Source of the DNA: an uncultured Collinsella sp.
GTDB lineage: Bacteria > Actinomycetota > Coriobacteriia > Coriobacteriales > Coriobacteriaceae
DNA length: 5,067 nt
Reading direction: 5' to 3'
NCBI GenBank assembly: GCA_900549215.1
Contig: URNJ01000128.1
Coordinates: forward strand, 1-5,067
Shown here: positions 1-5,067 of the stretch, one piece after another
Position numbering within the stretch: position 1 is the stretch's first letter
Layout of the letters: every line of letters begins with the position of its first letter
The notes under the pieces: model-generated
What the model was told of the DNA's origin: nothing
What the model saw: only the letters and a program-made list of their open reading frames with translations
The model's database searches: none
Position numbers and translations under genes: made by a program

Positions 1-219
1 GCGGTACTGGAGCTCGTGCGCATGGCCGTCGAGAAGGGTCGTGCCACCAATCCCGACATGCACTTTGGCGTGTGCGGTGAGCACGGTGGCGACCCCAAGT
101 CCATCAAGGGCCTGTTTAACGTGGCCGACGTGGACTACGTGTCCTGCTCGCCCTACCGCGTGCCCCTCGCACGCCTGGCTGCCGCTCAGGCCAAGCTCGA
201 GGCCAAGCGTTCCGCCTAA
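1..219 (+). CDS. ppdK: Pyruvate, phosphate dikinase, C-terminal end (partial)
   Basis: The window opens inside this gene, in frame from base 1, and 72 C-terminal residues are visible before the TAA. PPDK interconverts pyruvate + ATP + Pi and phosphoenolpyruvate + AMP + PPi in the cytoplasm. In anaerobes it often serves glycolysis or gluconeogenesis. The visible part matches the end of the C-terminal PEP/pyruvate-binding TIM barrel. It has the motif GVCGEHGGDP (visible residues 23-32), whose Cys is the family's catalytic acid/base at the pyruvate site, and then YVSCSPYRVPLARLAAAQA, the family's final conserved block. The related PEP-using enzyme EI of the PTS shares the fold, but this end motif is typical of PPDK. 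The stop is followed by a hairpin terminator, so the gene probably ends its transcript and is not part of the rplS unit. Confidence 0.93.
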   Translation, partial: AVLELVRMAVEKGRATNPDMHFGVCGEHGGDPKSIKGLFNVADVDYVSCSPYRVPLARLAAAQAKLEAKRSA

Positions 220-257
220 CGTTTTGGGTTTAGACGCCTAGCGTAGTCCCCTTCATG

Positions 258-285
258 CCGCCCGTCTCATTCGTGAGACGGGCGG
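258..285 (+). terminator. Intrinsic terminator hairpin after ppdK
   Basis: A perfect 12-bp stem (258-269 pairing with 274-285, CCGCCCGTCTCA and its complement) encloses a TTCG tetraloop. It lies 38 bases after the ppdK stop. The bases just after it (TTATC) are a poor U-tract, and T-rich stretches appear only at about 300-311. It may therefore work as a weak or factor-assisted terminator, or as a 3' end stabiliser. Confidence 0.8.
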
Positions 286-289
286 TTAT

Positions 290-353
290 CATGTGCGGGT
301 TTTGTCTTTTTGTCTGCGTAAAAAATTGTTCTTGCAGCAGAAACCCGCGCGTG
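290..353. repeat. Imperfect inverted repeat overlapping the rplS promoter
   Basis: Arms 290-303 (CATGTGCGGGTTTT) and 340-353 (GAAACCCGCGCGTG) are complementary over 14 positions, 11 by Watson-Crick and 3 by G-T pairs. The exact core is GCGGGTTT/AAACCCGC. The arm centres are 50 bp apart. The right arm fills almost the whole spacer between the -35 and -10 boxes of the rplS promoter. It could be a paired operator, a fold in read-through RNA from ppdK, or chance in a GC-skewed spacer. No regulator is identified. Confidence 0.35.
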
Positions 354-359
354 TATACT
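332..359 (+). promoter_or_regulatory. Sigma-70-type promoter of rplS
   Basis: TTGCAG at 332-337 (4 of 6 consensus) and TATACT at 354-359 (5 of 6) are separated by 16 bp. This predicts a transcription start near 365-367 and a leader of about 63 bases. It is the only promoter-like pair seen between the ppdK terminator and rplS, and it gives rplS a transcript of its own, bounded by terminators on both sides. Confidence 0.65.
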
Positions 360-380
360 CGAATACGTTTGTTCAACTAC

Positions 381-404
381 GTGCCGGCCAAGGTGGTACG
401 GCAC
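381..404 (+). promoter_or_regulatory. Stem-loop in the rplS 5' leader, possible L19 autoregulatory element
   Basis: GTGCCG (381-386) pairs with CGGCAC (399-404). An inner GCCA/TGGT helix (387-390 with 394-397, one G-T pair) can stack on it, leaving one bulged A at 398. The stem lies between the predicted transcription start and the Shine-Dalgarno AAGGA at 417-421. L19 leaders that bind L19 to repress their own gene are known in low-GC Gram-positive bacteria and in Flavobacteria. Whether this hairpin belongs to such a class is an inference from position and structure only. Confidence 0.4.
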
Positions 405-428
405 CTCTAGAAGAGTAAGGAATTGCAC

Positions 429-770
429 ATGGATTACATCCGCGCAATCGAGCGTCAGCAGATCCGCGAGGACATTCCTCAGGTTCGCGTCGCCGACAAC
501 GTCAAGGTTCACTACCGCATTAAGGAAGGCGACCGCGAGCGCATCCAGGTCTTCCAGGGCGACGTCATCCGCATGGCCGGCGCCGGTGCCCGCGAGACCT
601 TCACCGTCCGCAAGATGTCCTTCGGTGTCGGTGTTGAGCGTACCTTCCCGCTTCACAGCCCCAAGATCGCCAAGCTCGAGGTCGTTCGTCATGGTCGCGT
701 CCGTCGCGCCAAGCTGTACTACCTCCGCGACAAGGTGGGCAAGGCTGCTCGCATCCCCGAGAAGCGCTAA
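429..770 (+). CDS. rplS: 50S ribosomal protein L19
   Basis: This encodes a 113-residue protein of the large ribosomal subunit, where L19 sits at the interface and forms part of the bridge to the 30S subunit. The length equals the usual 110-120 residues. Recognisable family blocks are the basic-helix start MDYIRAIERQQ, VKVHYRIKEGDRERIQVFQGDV in the beta-barrel core, ETFTVRKMSFGVGVERTFPLHSP, and the basic end VRRAKLYYLRDKVGKAAR. ATG 429 was chosen because AAGGA at 417-421 lies 7 bases upstream and because it gives the family's normal N-terminus. An in-frame TTG at 423 would overlap the ribosome binding region. In many bacteria rplS follows rimM and trmD, but here it stands alone behind ppdK with its own promoter and terminator, so its expression is probably uncoupled from those genes. 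Confidence 0.98.
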   Translation: MDYIRAIERQQIREDIPQVRVADNVKVHYRIKEGDRERIQVFQGDVIRMAGAGARETFTVRKMSFGVGVERTFPLHSPKIAKLEVVRHGRVRRAKLYYLRDKVGKAARIPEKR

Positions 771-785
771 GAAGATCGCAGCGTC

Positions 786-834
786 TGTCCACTCGTTTGG
801 ACACAAGGGTCACCTTCGGGTGGCCCTTCTTTTT
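786..834 (+). terminator. Strong intrinsic terminator after rplS
   Basis: The main hairpin pairs AAGGGTCACC (805-814) with GGTGGCCCTT (819-828), one G-T pair included, around a C(TTCG)G loop, and runs into TTCTTTTT at 827-834. A smaller stem just upstream (TGTCCA 786-791 with TGGACA 798-803) may help or may be incidental. The next gene starts only 30 bases after the T-tract and no promoter for it is obvious there. Some read-through into rnhB is therefore likely. Confidence 0.9.
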
Positions 835-863
835 ATCTGATTTGCATGCAAGGAGGGCCTGGT

Positions 864-1652
864 ATGGCCAATATGACGAGCTCGGTTTCGGCATCGCAGG
901 TTGCCGGAGAGCTGGCGAGCGCAACGTTTGAGGAGATCCCCGCCCTCGTGGAGCATTATCGCGAGGACCCGCGCCAGCAGGTGATCAAGGCTTGCGAGCG
1001 TGCTCTTAAGCGCCATGCCAAGGAACTTGCCGAGCGCGAGCGCGTCAATGACATGTACGAGCTTATGCATGAGCTTGGCGGCGATGGGGTGGTCGTTGGT
1101 GTCGACGAGGTGGGTCGCGGATCGGTGGCCGGTCCTTTGACGGTATGCGCTGTCTGCCTTCCTATGGAGCCGCGCGTCTGGGGCATCAACGATTCCAAAA
1201 AGCTCACGCCGGCGCGCCGCGAGTTGCTCTCAGTGAAGATTGCCGAGGTGGCGACGGCGATCGGTTTTTGCCATATCGCGCCGAAGGATATCGATGAGAT
1301 GGGCATGGCCCGTGCTATCCGTACCGCCGTTGCGGGCGCCGTGGCCGATACGGGGCTCGAGCCCGATTGCGTGCTTATGGATGGCAACCCCTTGGGCGCC
1401 GTTCCTAACGAGCGCGATGTGGTGAAGGGCGATGCCAAGATCGCCTGCATCGCCGCGGCGTCCATCATGGCTAAGGTCACGCGTGACGAGATGATGGTCG
1501 AGTACGACGCTGAGTATCCCGAGTACCATCTGGCCGAGTCGAAGGGCTATGCGAGCCCCGAGCACATCGAGGCCATTCGAAAACATGGACTTTGTCCACT
1601 GCATCGTGTGAGCTTTTGCGGAAACTTTCTGCAGACTGAGCGCCTTTTCTAG
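864..1652 (+). CDS. rnhB: Ribonuclease HII
   Basis: This 262-residue cytoplasmic endonuclease cuts RNA in RNA-DNA hybrids. Its main job is to nick at single ribonucleotides misincorporated into DNA, with Mn or Mg as cofactor. The catalytic DEDD set is complete: D81 and E82 in VVGVDEVGRGSVAGPL, D173 in LMDGN, and D190 in VKGDAKIACIAAASIMAKV. The 17-residue spacing of the last two fits the family. NDSKKL (109-114) and GYASPEHIEAI with a late PLHR.SF block are also typical. Residues 1-72 form a charged helical extension before the catalytic domain, like the longer Bacillus-type enzymes. ATG 864 was chosen because AAGGAGGG (850-857) lies 6 bases upstream. An in-frame ATG at 846 precedes that site. 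The gene lies between two terminators and has no clear promoter, so it may depend on read-through from rplS. Confidence 0.97.
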   Translation: MANMTSSVSASQVAGELASATFEEIPALVEHYREDPRQQVIKACERALKRHAKELAERERVNDMYELMHELGGDGVVVGVDEVGRGSVAGPLTVCAVCLPMEPRVWGINDSKKLTPARRELLSVKIAEVATAIGFCHIAPKDIDEMGMARAIRTAVAGAVADTGLEPDCVLMDGNPLGAVPNERDVVKGDAKIACIAAASIMAKVTRDEMMVEYDAEYPEYHLAESKGYASPEHIEAIRKHGLCPLHRVSFCGNFLQTERLF

Positions 1653-1701
1653 GTCAATTGTGGAGACAGGGACCTCTGGGGTTTTATAAACCTGCTGGTA
1701 G

Positions 1702-1743
1702 CGGGCCGTATGCAACACCATTGTTGCGTACGGCCCGTTTTTT
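1702..1743 (+). terminator. Strong intrinsic terminator after rnhB
   Basis: A 16-bp stem (1702-1717 pairing with 1722-1737, one T-G pair) has a 4-base loop CCAT and is followed at once by six T (1738-1743). It starts about 50 bases after the rnhB stop and ends that transcript. A weak GGTTT/AAACC hairpin at 1680-1692 just upstream is probably incidental. Confidence 0.92.
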
Positions 1744-1783
1744 GACGGCATTTGGTCAGCTTTTGGTTAGCTTCCGGTACTTA
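1740..1783. repeat. Tandem 11-bp direct repeats upstream of the yraN-comM-dprA run
   Basis: TTTGGTCAGCT (1751-1761) and TTTGGTTAGCT (1762-1772) are adjacent and identical at 10 of 11 positions. The preceding 11 bases (1740-1750) match the first unit at 7 of 11. The following 11 (1773-1783) keep only the phased GGT and the first T. An 11-bp period places each copy on about the same face of the helix. The array begins in the T-tract of the rnhB terminator, in the region where a promoter for the next genes should lie. A TTGACG at 1742-1747 resembles a -35 box but has no good -10 partner. Confidence 0.55.
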
Positions 1784-1794
1784 CCCGCATGAAA

Positions 1795-1817
1795 GGTGCC
1801 CTCATCATCGGGGCACT
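1795..1817 (+). promoter_or_regulatory. Small stem-loop upstream of the yraN ribosome binding site
   Basis: GTGCCC (1796-1801) pairs with GGGCAC (1811-1816) and can be extended by G-T pairs on both sides, with a loop of about 7 bases. It ends 12 bases before AAAGGAG (1830-1836). No T-tract follows, so it is not a terminator. It may shape the leader of the yraN message, or may be chance. Confidence 0.3.
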
Positions 1818-1841
1818 GCAGTGTGCGGGAAAGGAGACCCC

Positions 1842-2327
1842 ATGAGTGCCGCAAGCAAAAAGAGCAAGACACAGCAGCTCAAGGAGCGTTGGGAAAACGG
1901 CGAGCTCGACTGCGGGGCGATGACGCCCGAGTTTATCAAGGGACTCAGTCCCCGCGAGCTGGGCATGCTGGGCGAGCTGATCACCATCGACTACTTTAAC
2001 GAGCGCGGCTACACCTTGCTGGAGCAGGGTTATCGTTGCACCGAGGGCGAGGCTGATCTGGTGCTGCTCGATGAGCTCGACGATGTCGTGGTGATGGCCG
2101 AGGTCAAGACCAGACGCGTCGTACTGGATTGCAACACGCGGGTCTTTCCCGAGGAGGCCGTGGACGCCCAAAAGCAACGCCGCTACCGCCGCATCGCAAG
2201 CTGCTATCTTATGGAGCATTATCCGCTCAAGGCGATCCGCTTCGATGCCGTGGGTGTCACCATTCGCGGCGGGCATATCGCCGAGATCGAGCATCAGTAC
2301 AACGCGTTCGATTGGCAGGTGTCGTGA
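1842..2327 (+). CDS. YraN/UPF0102 family protein (restriction-endonuclease-like fold)
   Basis: This 161-residue protein matches the UPF0102 (YraN) family, which has a predicted nuclease-like fold and no settled function. Family motifs in order are LGMLGE (40-45), a GY..L..GYR segment (56-65), EGEADLVLL (68-76, usually GEIDL), MAEVKTR (85-91), EEAVDAQKQRRYRR (104-117) and RFDAV (133-137). E45, D72, E87 and K89 would form the PD-(D/E)XK-type site. Residues 1-36 are a charged lead-in not found in short family members of about 120 residues. ATG 1842 was chosen for AAAGGAG (1830-1836), 5 bases upstream. In-frame codons reach further upstream but lack such a site. The stop shares one base with the next start (TGATG), so translation is probably coupled to comM. 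The family is often found beside comM and dprA, which hints at a DNA-related role. This is an inference. Confidence 0.9.
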   Translation: MSAASKKSKTQQLKERWENGELDCGAMTPEFIKGLSPRELGMLGELITIDYFNERGYTLLEQGYRCTEGEADLVLLDELDDVVVMAEVKTRRVVLDCNTRVFPEEAVDAQKQRRYRRIASCYLMEHYPLKAIRFDAVGVTIRGGHIAEIEHQYNAFDWQVS

Positions 2328-3848
2328 TGGCGTTCGAGACGTTTGCCGTTCACGCGGCCTGCATCCGCGGCGTCGAGGCGATTCACGTCACGGTCGAGGT
2401 CTCGCTTGCCGGCGGCGTTCCGGGCATTCAGATGCTCGGCATCCCGAGTATGGAGGTGATGGAGTCACGTGGTCGTATTCGCTGTGCGATGCGCTCCGCC
2501 GGGTTCGAGATCCCGCGCTCGGGCATTACGGTCAATCTGGCGCCCGGCGATATTCGCAAGACCGGTAGCGGCTTTGATCTGCCCATCGCCATCGCGGTCC
2601 TAGCGGCCGATGGTCAGATTCCCCGCGACAACCTCGATCGCTGCCTTATCGCCGGCGAGCTCGGCTTGGACGGTACGGTGCTTCCTGTCAAAGGCGAGGT
2701 GGCGTTTCAGCTATTGGCTCGCGACATGGGGCTGTCTTTTATCGCCGGTAGGTCCGACCAGCATGTGCCACTCGCGGGCGTGGATTGCGGCTTTATCGCG
2801 CATCTGTCTCAGCTTGCTCACGGCATGGGCGATGCCGCACGGCACTACTTGGATTCCGAGGGTGTCGAGGCGACCTTTGAGCCCGAGCTCGACTATGCAG
2901 ACGTGCTGGGGCAGGAAGTCGCTAAACGCGGCATGGCGCTTGCGGCGGCGCATATGGGACTTATCGACATGCTGTTTTACGGGATCGGGCAAGACGATGC
3001 TCGCACGCCGTATGACCGGCATCCTGCCCGAGCTTTCCGTTGAGGATCAGCAGGAGGCACTGTGCATCCATTCGGTTTTGGGTGAGAACATTGATGGCTT
3101 GTTGGCGGGGCACCGCCCCTTCCGCAGTCCCCACCACAGTATTTCGACCGCAGGCCTTATCGGCGGCGGGCGCCCGGTGCGCCCGGGTGAGATCAGCCTT
3201 GCTCATGGCGGCGTGCTCTTTTTGGACGAGCTTGCCGAGTTTCCCACTGGCGTGCTGCAGACGCTGCGTCAGCCCATCGAGCGCGGCTACGTGAGGATCG
3301 TACGCGTCGACGGGGCTTTTACCTTCCCGTCGCGCTTTCAGCTGCTGGCTGCGAGCAATCCCTGCCCCTGCGGCTTTTTGGGCGATCGCGAGGTACCGTG
3401 TCGCTGCTCGGCGGCGATGGTCGAGCGCTATCGGTCTAAACTGCGCGGTCCTTTGGCCGACCGTATCGACATGATGATCGATGTGACCCGTCCCGACCCT
3501 CAAGTGATTATCGAGGGCGCAGAGGGTATGTCGTCGGCCGAGTTACGTGACTACGTTGTGCGCGGTCGCGCCTTTCGCGCTTGGCGCGAATCCCGCATGG
3601 ACGATGCGGATGCCGAGGCCGAGGATGACGAGACACGGTCCATTGACGGCGTCGTTTCGACCTTCGAGCTCGATGATGCGGCGGAGAAGTGTGTGCTCGG
3701 CCTATCCAAACGCACGCATCTCACAGGGCGTGGCATCGTGCGCCTGGTTCGCATTTCGCGTACGATCGCAGATGTCGCCGAGAGCGAGCAGGTGACGCAG
3801 GACCACGTGCTCGAGGCGGCGATGTACCAGGGAAGGAGGGACCAATGA
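2327..3848 (+). pseudogene. comM: comM/yifB Mg-chelatase-like AAA+ ATPase gene, broken in Walker A
   Basis: ComM (YifB) is a hexameric AAA+ helicase that drives branch migration during natural transformation in the species studied. The N-terminal Lon-like/ChlI domain is intact for 219 residues, with typical blocks VEVSLAGGVPGIQMLG, ITVNLAPGDIRKTGSGFDLPIA, LIAGELGLDG and DVLGQEVAKR. At 2981-2985 the frame changes by +1. The first frame then runs 19 foreign residues to a TGA at 3041-3043. From 2985 the second frame carries SGKTMLARRMTGILP, the PFRSPHHSIS and RPGEISLAHGG blocks, Walker B VLFLDE (3213-3230), AASNPCPCG, PLADRIDMMID, and the C-terminal domain with SRTIADVAESEQVTQDHVLEA. The expected GPPGSGKT is reduced to G-SGKT, which fits 8 lost bases. 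Restored, the protein would have about 509 residues, the normal size. The start overlaps yraN and the end overlaps dprA. A sequencing error is possible but must be a multi-base one. Confidence 0.9.
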
Positions 3849-4780
3849 TGGCCGAGGGGACCTTCGAGCTGCATCCAGGTGATGCGTTGTATCCCGAGAC
3901 CGTTTTGGAGCTTTCAGATTTACCCCAGACGCTTTATGTGCGCGGCAACCCCGAGGTGCTTTCGACGCCCGCGCTCTCCATCATCGGCGCGCGCAAGGCC
4001 TCGCCGTATGGTCTTGCCGTGGCAGAGCTTGCGGCGAAGGTGGCGGTTGAGGCGGGAGTGACGGTAGTTTCGGGCGGTGCGGTCGGTTGTGACCAGGCCT
4101 CGGGTTGGGCTGCGGTCAACGCCGGCGGCAAACACGTTGTGGTGCTGGGGACGGGCGCCGACGTGGTCTACCCGCGTTCGAGCGCGGGGCTGATTACGCG
4201 CACGCTTGATACGGGTGGCGCGGTCGTGTCGATCTCTCCGTGGGGCATGGGTCCGCGCAAGTTTGCCTTTCCGCGCCGCAATCGCGTGATCGCGGCCCTG
4301 TCGCAAGCCCTCTTTGTATCCGAGGCGGGTATGCCTTCTGGGACGTTTTCTACAGCCGAGGCTGCTATGGATTTGGGGCGCGAACTTCTTGCCGTGCCGG
4401 GGTCGATCCTATCGCCCGAGTCGCGTGGCACGAATTACCTCATTGCGAACGGTGCCTGCTGCATCGTCGACGAGGAATCTATCGAGATGGCTATCTCACG
4501 CATCTACGGAACCCTGCGCTACTCGCGCCCCATTGCTCCCGGCATTGCCGACCTTGATCCAACGCAGCAGACCGTGATGCATGCGCTCATCGCCTCTCCG
4601 CTCAAGGTCGACGACATCGCGGCGCTCGTCTCGCTCGATGCTGTCGGCGTACTCAAACTCTTGGGTTCGCTTGAACTCGAGGGCCTTATCGAGCGCATGA
4701 TGGATGGAAGGTATGCGCCCTCCAAGTTTGCCCTTCACGCCCAGACACCCTTCGGTCACAATGGAAAACGTGTCAATTAG
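3845..4780 (+). CDS. dprA: DNA processing protein DprA
   Basis: This 311-residue protein belongs to the DprA/Smf family, which binds incoming single-stranded DNA in the cytoplasm and loads RecA during natural transformation. The Rossmann-like core has IIGARKASPYG (46-56), VVSGGAVGCD (74-83), VVVLGTGADVVYP (98-110), FPRRNRVIAALS (142-153), SGTFSTA (165-171), a LLAVPG block and GTNYLIANGA. A C-terminal winged-helix-like part (about residues 235-300, DLDPTQQTVMHAL onward) follows. No N-terminal SAM-like domain is evident. The usual GID..AH motif reads GCDQASG, so the His is absent. ATG 3845 overlaps the comM stop as ATGA, and AAGGAGGG (3833-3840) lies 4 bases upstream. ATG 3848 in the same frame, 7 bases from it, is equally possible. 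The close overlap suggests translation normally coupled to comM, although the strong site can act alone. Confidence 0.95.
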   Translation: MMAEGTFELHPGDALYPETVLELSDLPQTLYVRGNPEVLSTPALSIIGARKASPYGLAVAELAAKVAVEAGVTVVSGGAVGCDQASGWAAVNAGGKHVVVLGTGADVVYPRSSAGLITRTLDTGGAVVSISPWGMGPRKFAFPRRNRVIAALSQALFVSEAGMPSGTFSTAEAAMDLGRELLAVPGSILSPESRGTNYLIANGACCIVDEESIEMAISRIYGTLRYSRPIAPGIADLDPTQQTVMHALIASPLKVDDIAALVSLDAVGVLKLLGSLELEGLIERMMDGRYAPSKFALHAQTPFGHNGKRVN

Positions 4781-4794
4781 AAAGGTGTTTGCAG

Positions 4795-5067
4795 ATGCAG
4801 TTCGATCAGGTGACAGTTATCGGTGGCGGTCTGGCGGGGTCGGAGTGCGCGATCCAGCTGGCAGATCGCGGGTTTGCCGTAAAGCTGTGCGAGATGCGCC
4901 CCCAGGTGAGCTCCCCGGCCCACCATACCGATCACCTGGCAGAGCTCGTCTGCTCCAATTCGTTTAAGTCGACCCGTCCCGATTCCGCCGCCGGCCTGCT
5001 GAAGGCTGAGCTCGAGCGCATGGGCTCGGTGCTGCTCGACTGCGCTCATCGTGCGGCCGTTCCCGCT
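4795..5067 (+). CDS. trmFO: tRNA uracil-54 C5-methyltransferase TrmFO, N-terminal part (partial)
   Basis: This is the folate- and FAD-dependent enzyme (formerly Gid) that makes 5-methyluridine at position 54 of the tRNA T-loop, with methylenetetrahydrofolate as carbon donor. The 91 visible residues run off the window. They show the Rossmann FAD motif VTVIGGGLAGSECA (residues 7-20), CEMRP (33-37), and the family signature PAHHTDHLAELVCSNSFKS, followed by GLLKAELERMGS. This signature separates TrmFO from the related MnmG. ATG 4795 has AAAGGTG (4781-4787) 7 bases upstream and lies 14 bases after the dprA stop with no terminator between, so it is probably co-transcribed with dprA. In many Gram-positive genomes topA lies between dprA and trmFO, but here it does not. 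Confidence 0.97.
   Translation, partial: MQFDQVTVIGGGLAGSECAIQLADRGFAVKLCEMRPQVSSPAHHTDHLAELVCSNSFKSTRPDSAAGLLKAELERMGSVLLDCAHRAAVPA

Noticed and set aside
387..406. T-box-like sequence AAGGTGGTACGGCAC in the rplS leader
   Set aside because: It resembles the T-box AGGGTGGTACCGCG only loosely. The leader is too short for a specifier stem, there is no competing terminator before the gene, and rplS is not a usual T-box target.
267..806. Long open frames on the minus strand, also at 956-1480, 1230-1751, 1767-2294 and 2961-3503
   Set aside because: Each lies opposite a clearly recognised gene, encodes no known motif, and is the usual by-product of high-GC codon use.
846..863. Earlier rnhB start at ATG 846
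   Set aside because: The strong AAGGAGGG lies after this ATG and fits ATG 864 at normal spacing.
1742..1770. Promoter with TTGACG at 1742-1747 for yraN
   Set aside because: The -35 match is good, but the bases 16-18 bp downstream (around GGTTAG) do not resemble a -10 box, and the hexamer lies in the T-tract of the preceding terminator. A promoter is likely in this region but cannot be placed.
1752..1841. Upstream extension of the yraN reading frame
   Set aside because: It would run through the repeat region and leader hairpin, has no ribosome binding site and no family similarity. AAAGGAG points to 1842.
2976..3043. Programmed ribosomal frameshift producing full ComM
   Set aside because: There is no slippery heptamer or slow codon/stop arrangement at the switch point, and a joined product would still lack the PPG part of the P-loop, so it could not be a working ATPase.
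2997..3848. Separate start for the ATPase half of comM at ATG 2997 or soon after
   Set aside because: No Shine-Dalgarno site lies before these ATG codons, and a protein starting there would have no Walker A motif.

Overview
The window reads as chromosomal housekeeping DNA from a high-GC, Gram-positive-like bacterium. Codon usage is strongly G/C-ending, Shine-Dalgarno sites are strong (AAGGAG types), intrinsic terminators are common, and RNase HII has a Bacillus-type N-terminal extension. Protein style and gene order (rplS, rnhB, yraN, comM, dprA, trmFO) suggest an actinobacterium of the class Coriobacteriia, most likely Collinsella or a relative. That placement is inferred from memory of the families and was not tested by a search.

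Layout, all genes on the + strand. Positions 1-219 hold the C-terminal end of pyruvate phosphate dikinase, closed by a hairpin terminator. Positions 290-428 hold an inverted repeat, a good sigma-70-type promoter and a short structured leader. These drive rplS (ribosomal protein L19, 429-770), which ends at a strong terminator with a UUCG loop. rnhB (RNase HII, 864-1652) follows and has its own strong terminator. An intergenic region (about 1744-1841) carries helically phased 11-bp direct repeats and a small hairpin. It precedes a tightly packed run: a YraN/UPF0102 nuclease-fold protein (1842-2327), a comM/yifB gene (2327-3848), dprA (3845-4780) and the start of trmFO (4795 to the window end).

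The run joins DNA-uptake functions (ComM branch-migration helicase, DprA single-strand DNA/RecA loader) with a predicted nuclease-fold protein and a tRNA methyltransferase. This is an old, widely shared neighbourhood. The main anomaly is that comM is broken. Its reading frame shifts exactly inside the Walker A (P-loop) motif, with the pattern of an 8-base deletion between two GGG triplets. The first part ends after 238 codons and the ATPase part lies in another frame without a P-loop. No undescribed multi-gene system is visible. The items worth a second look are the comM lesion, the 11-bp phased repeats upstream of the competence genes, the rplS leader and an atypical DprA motif.
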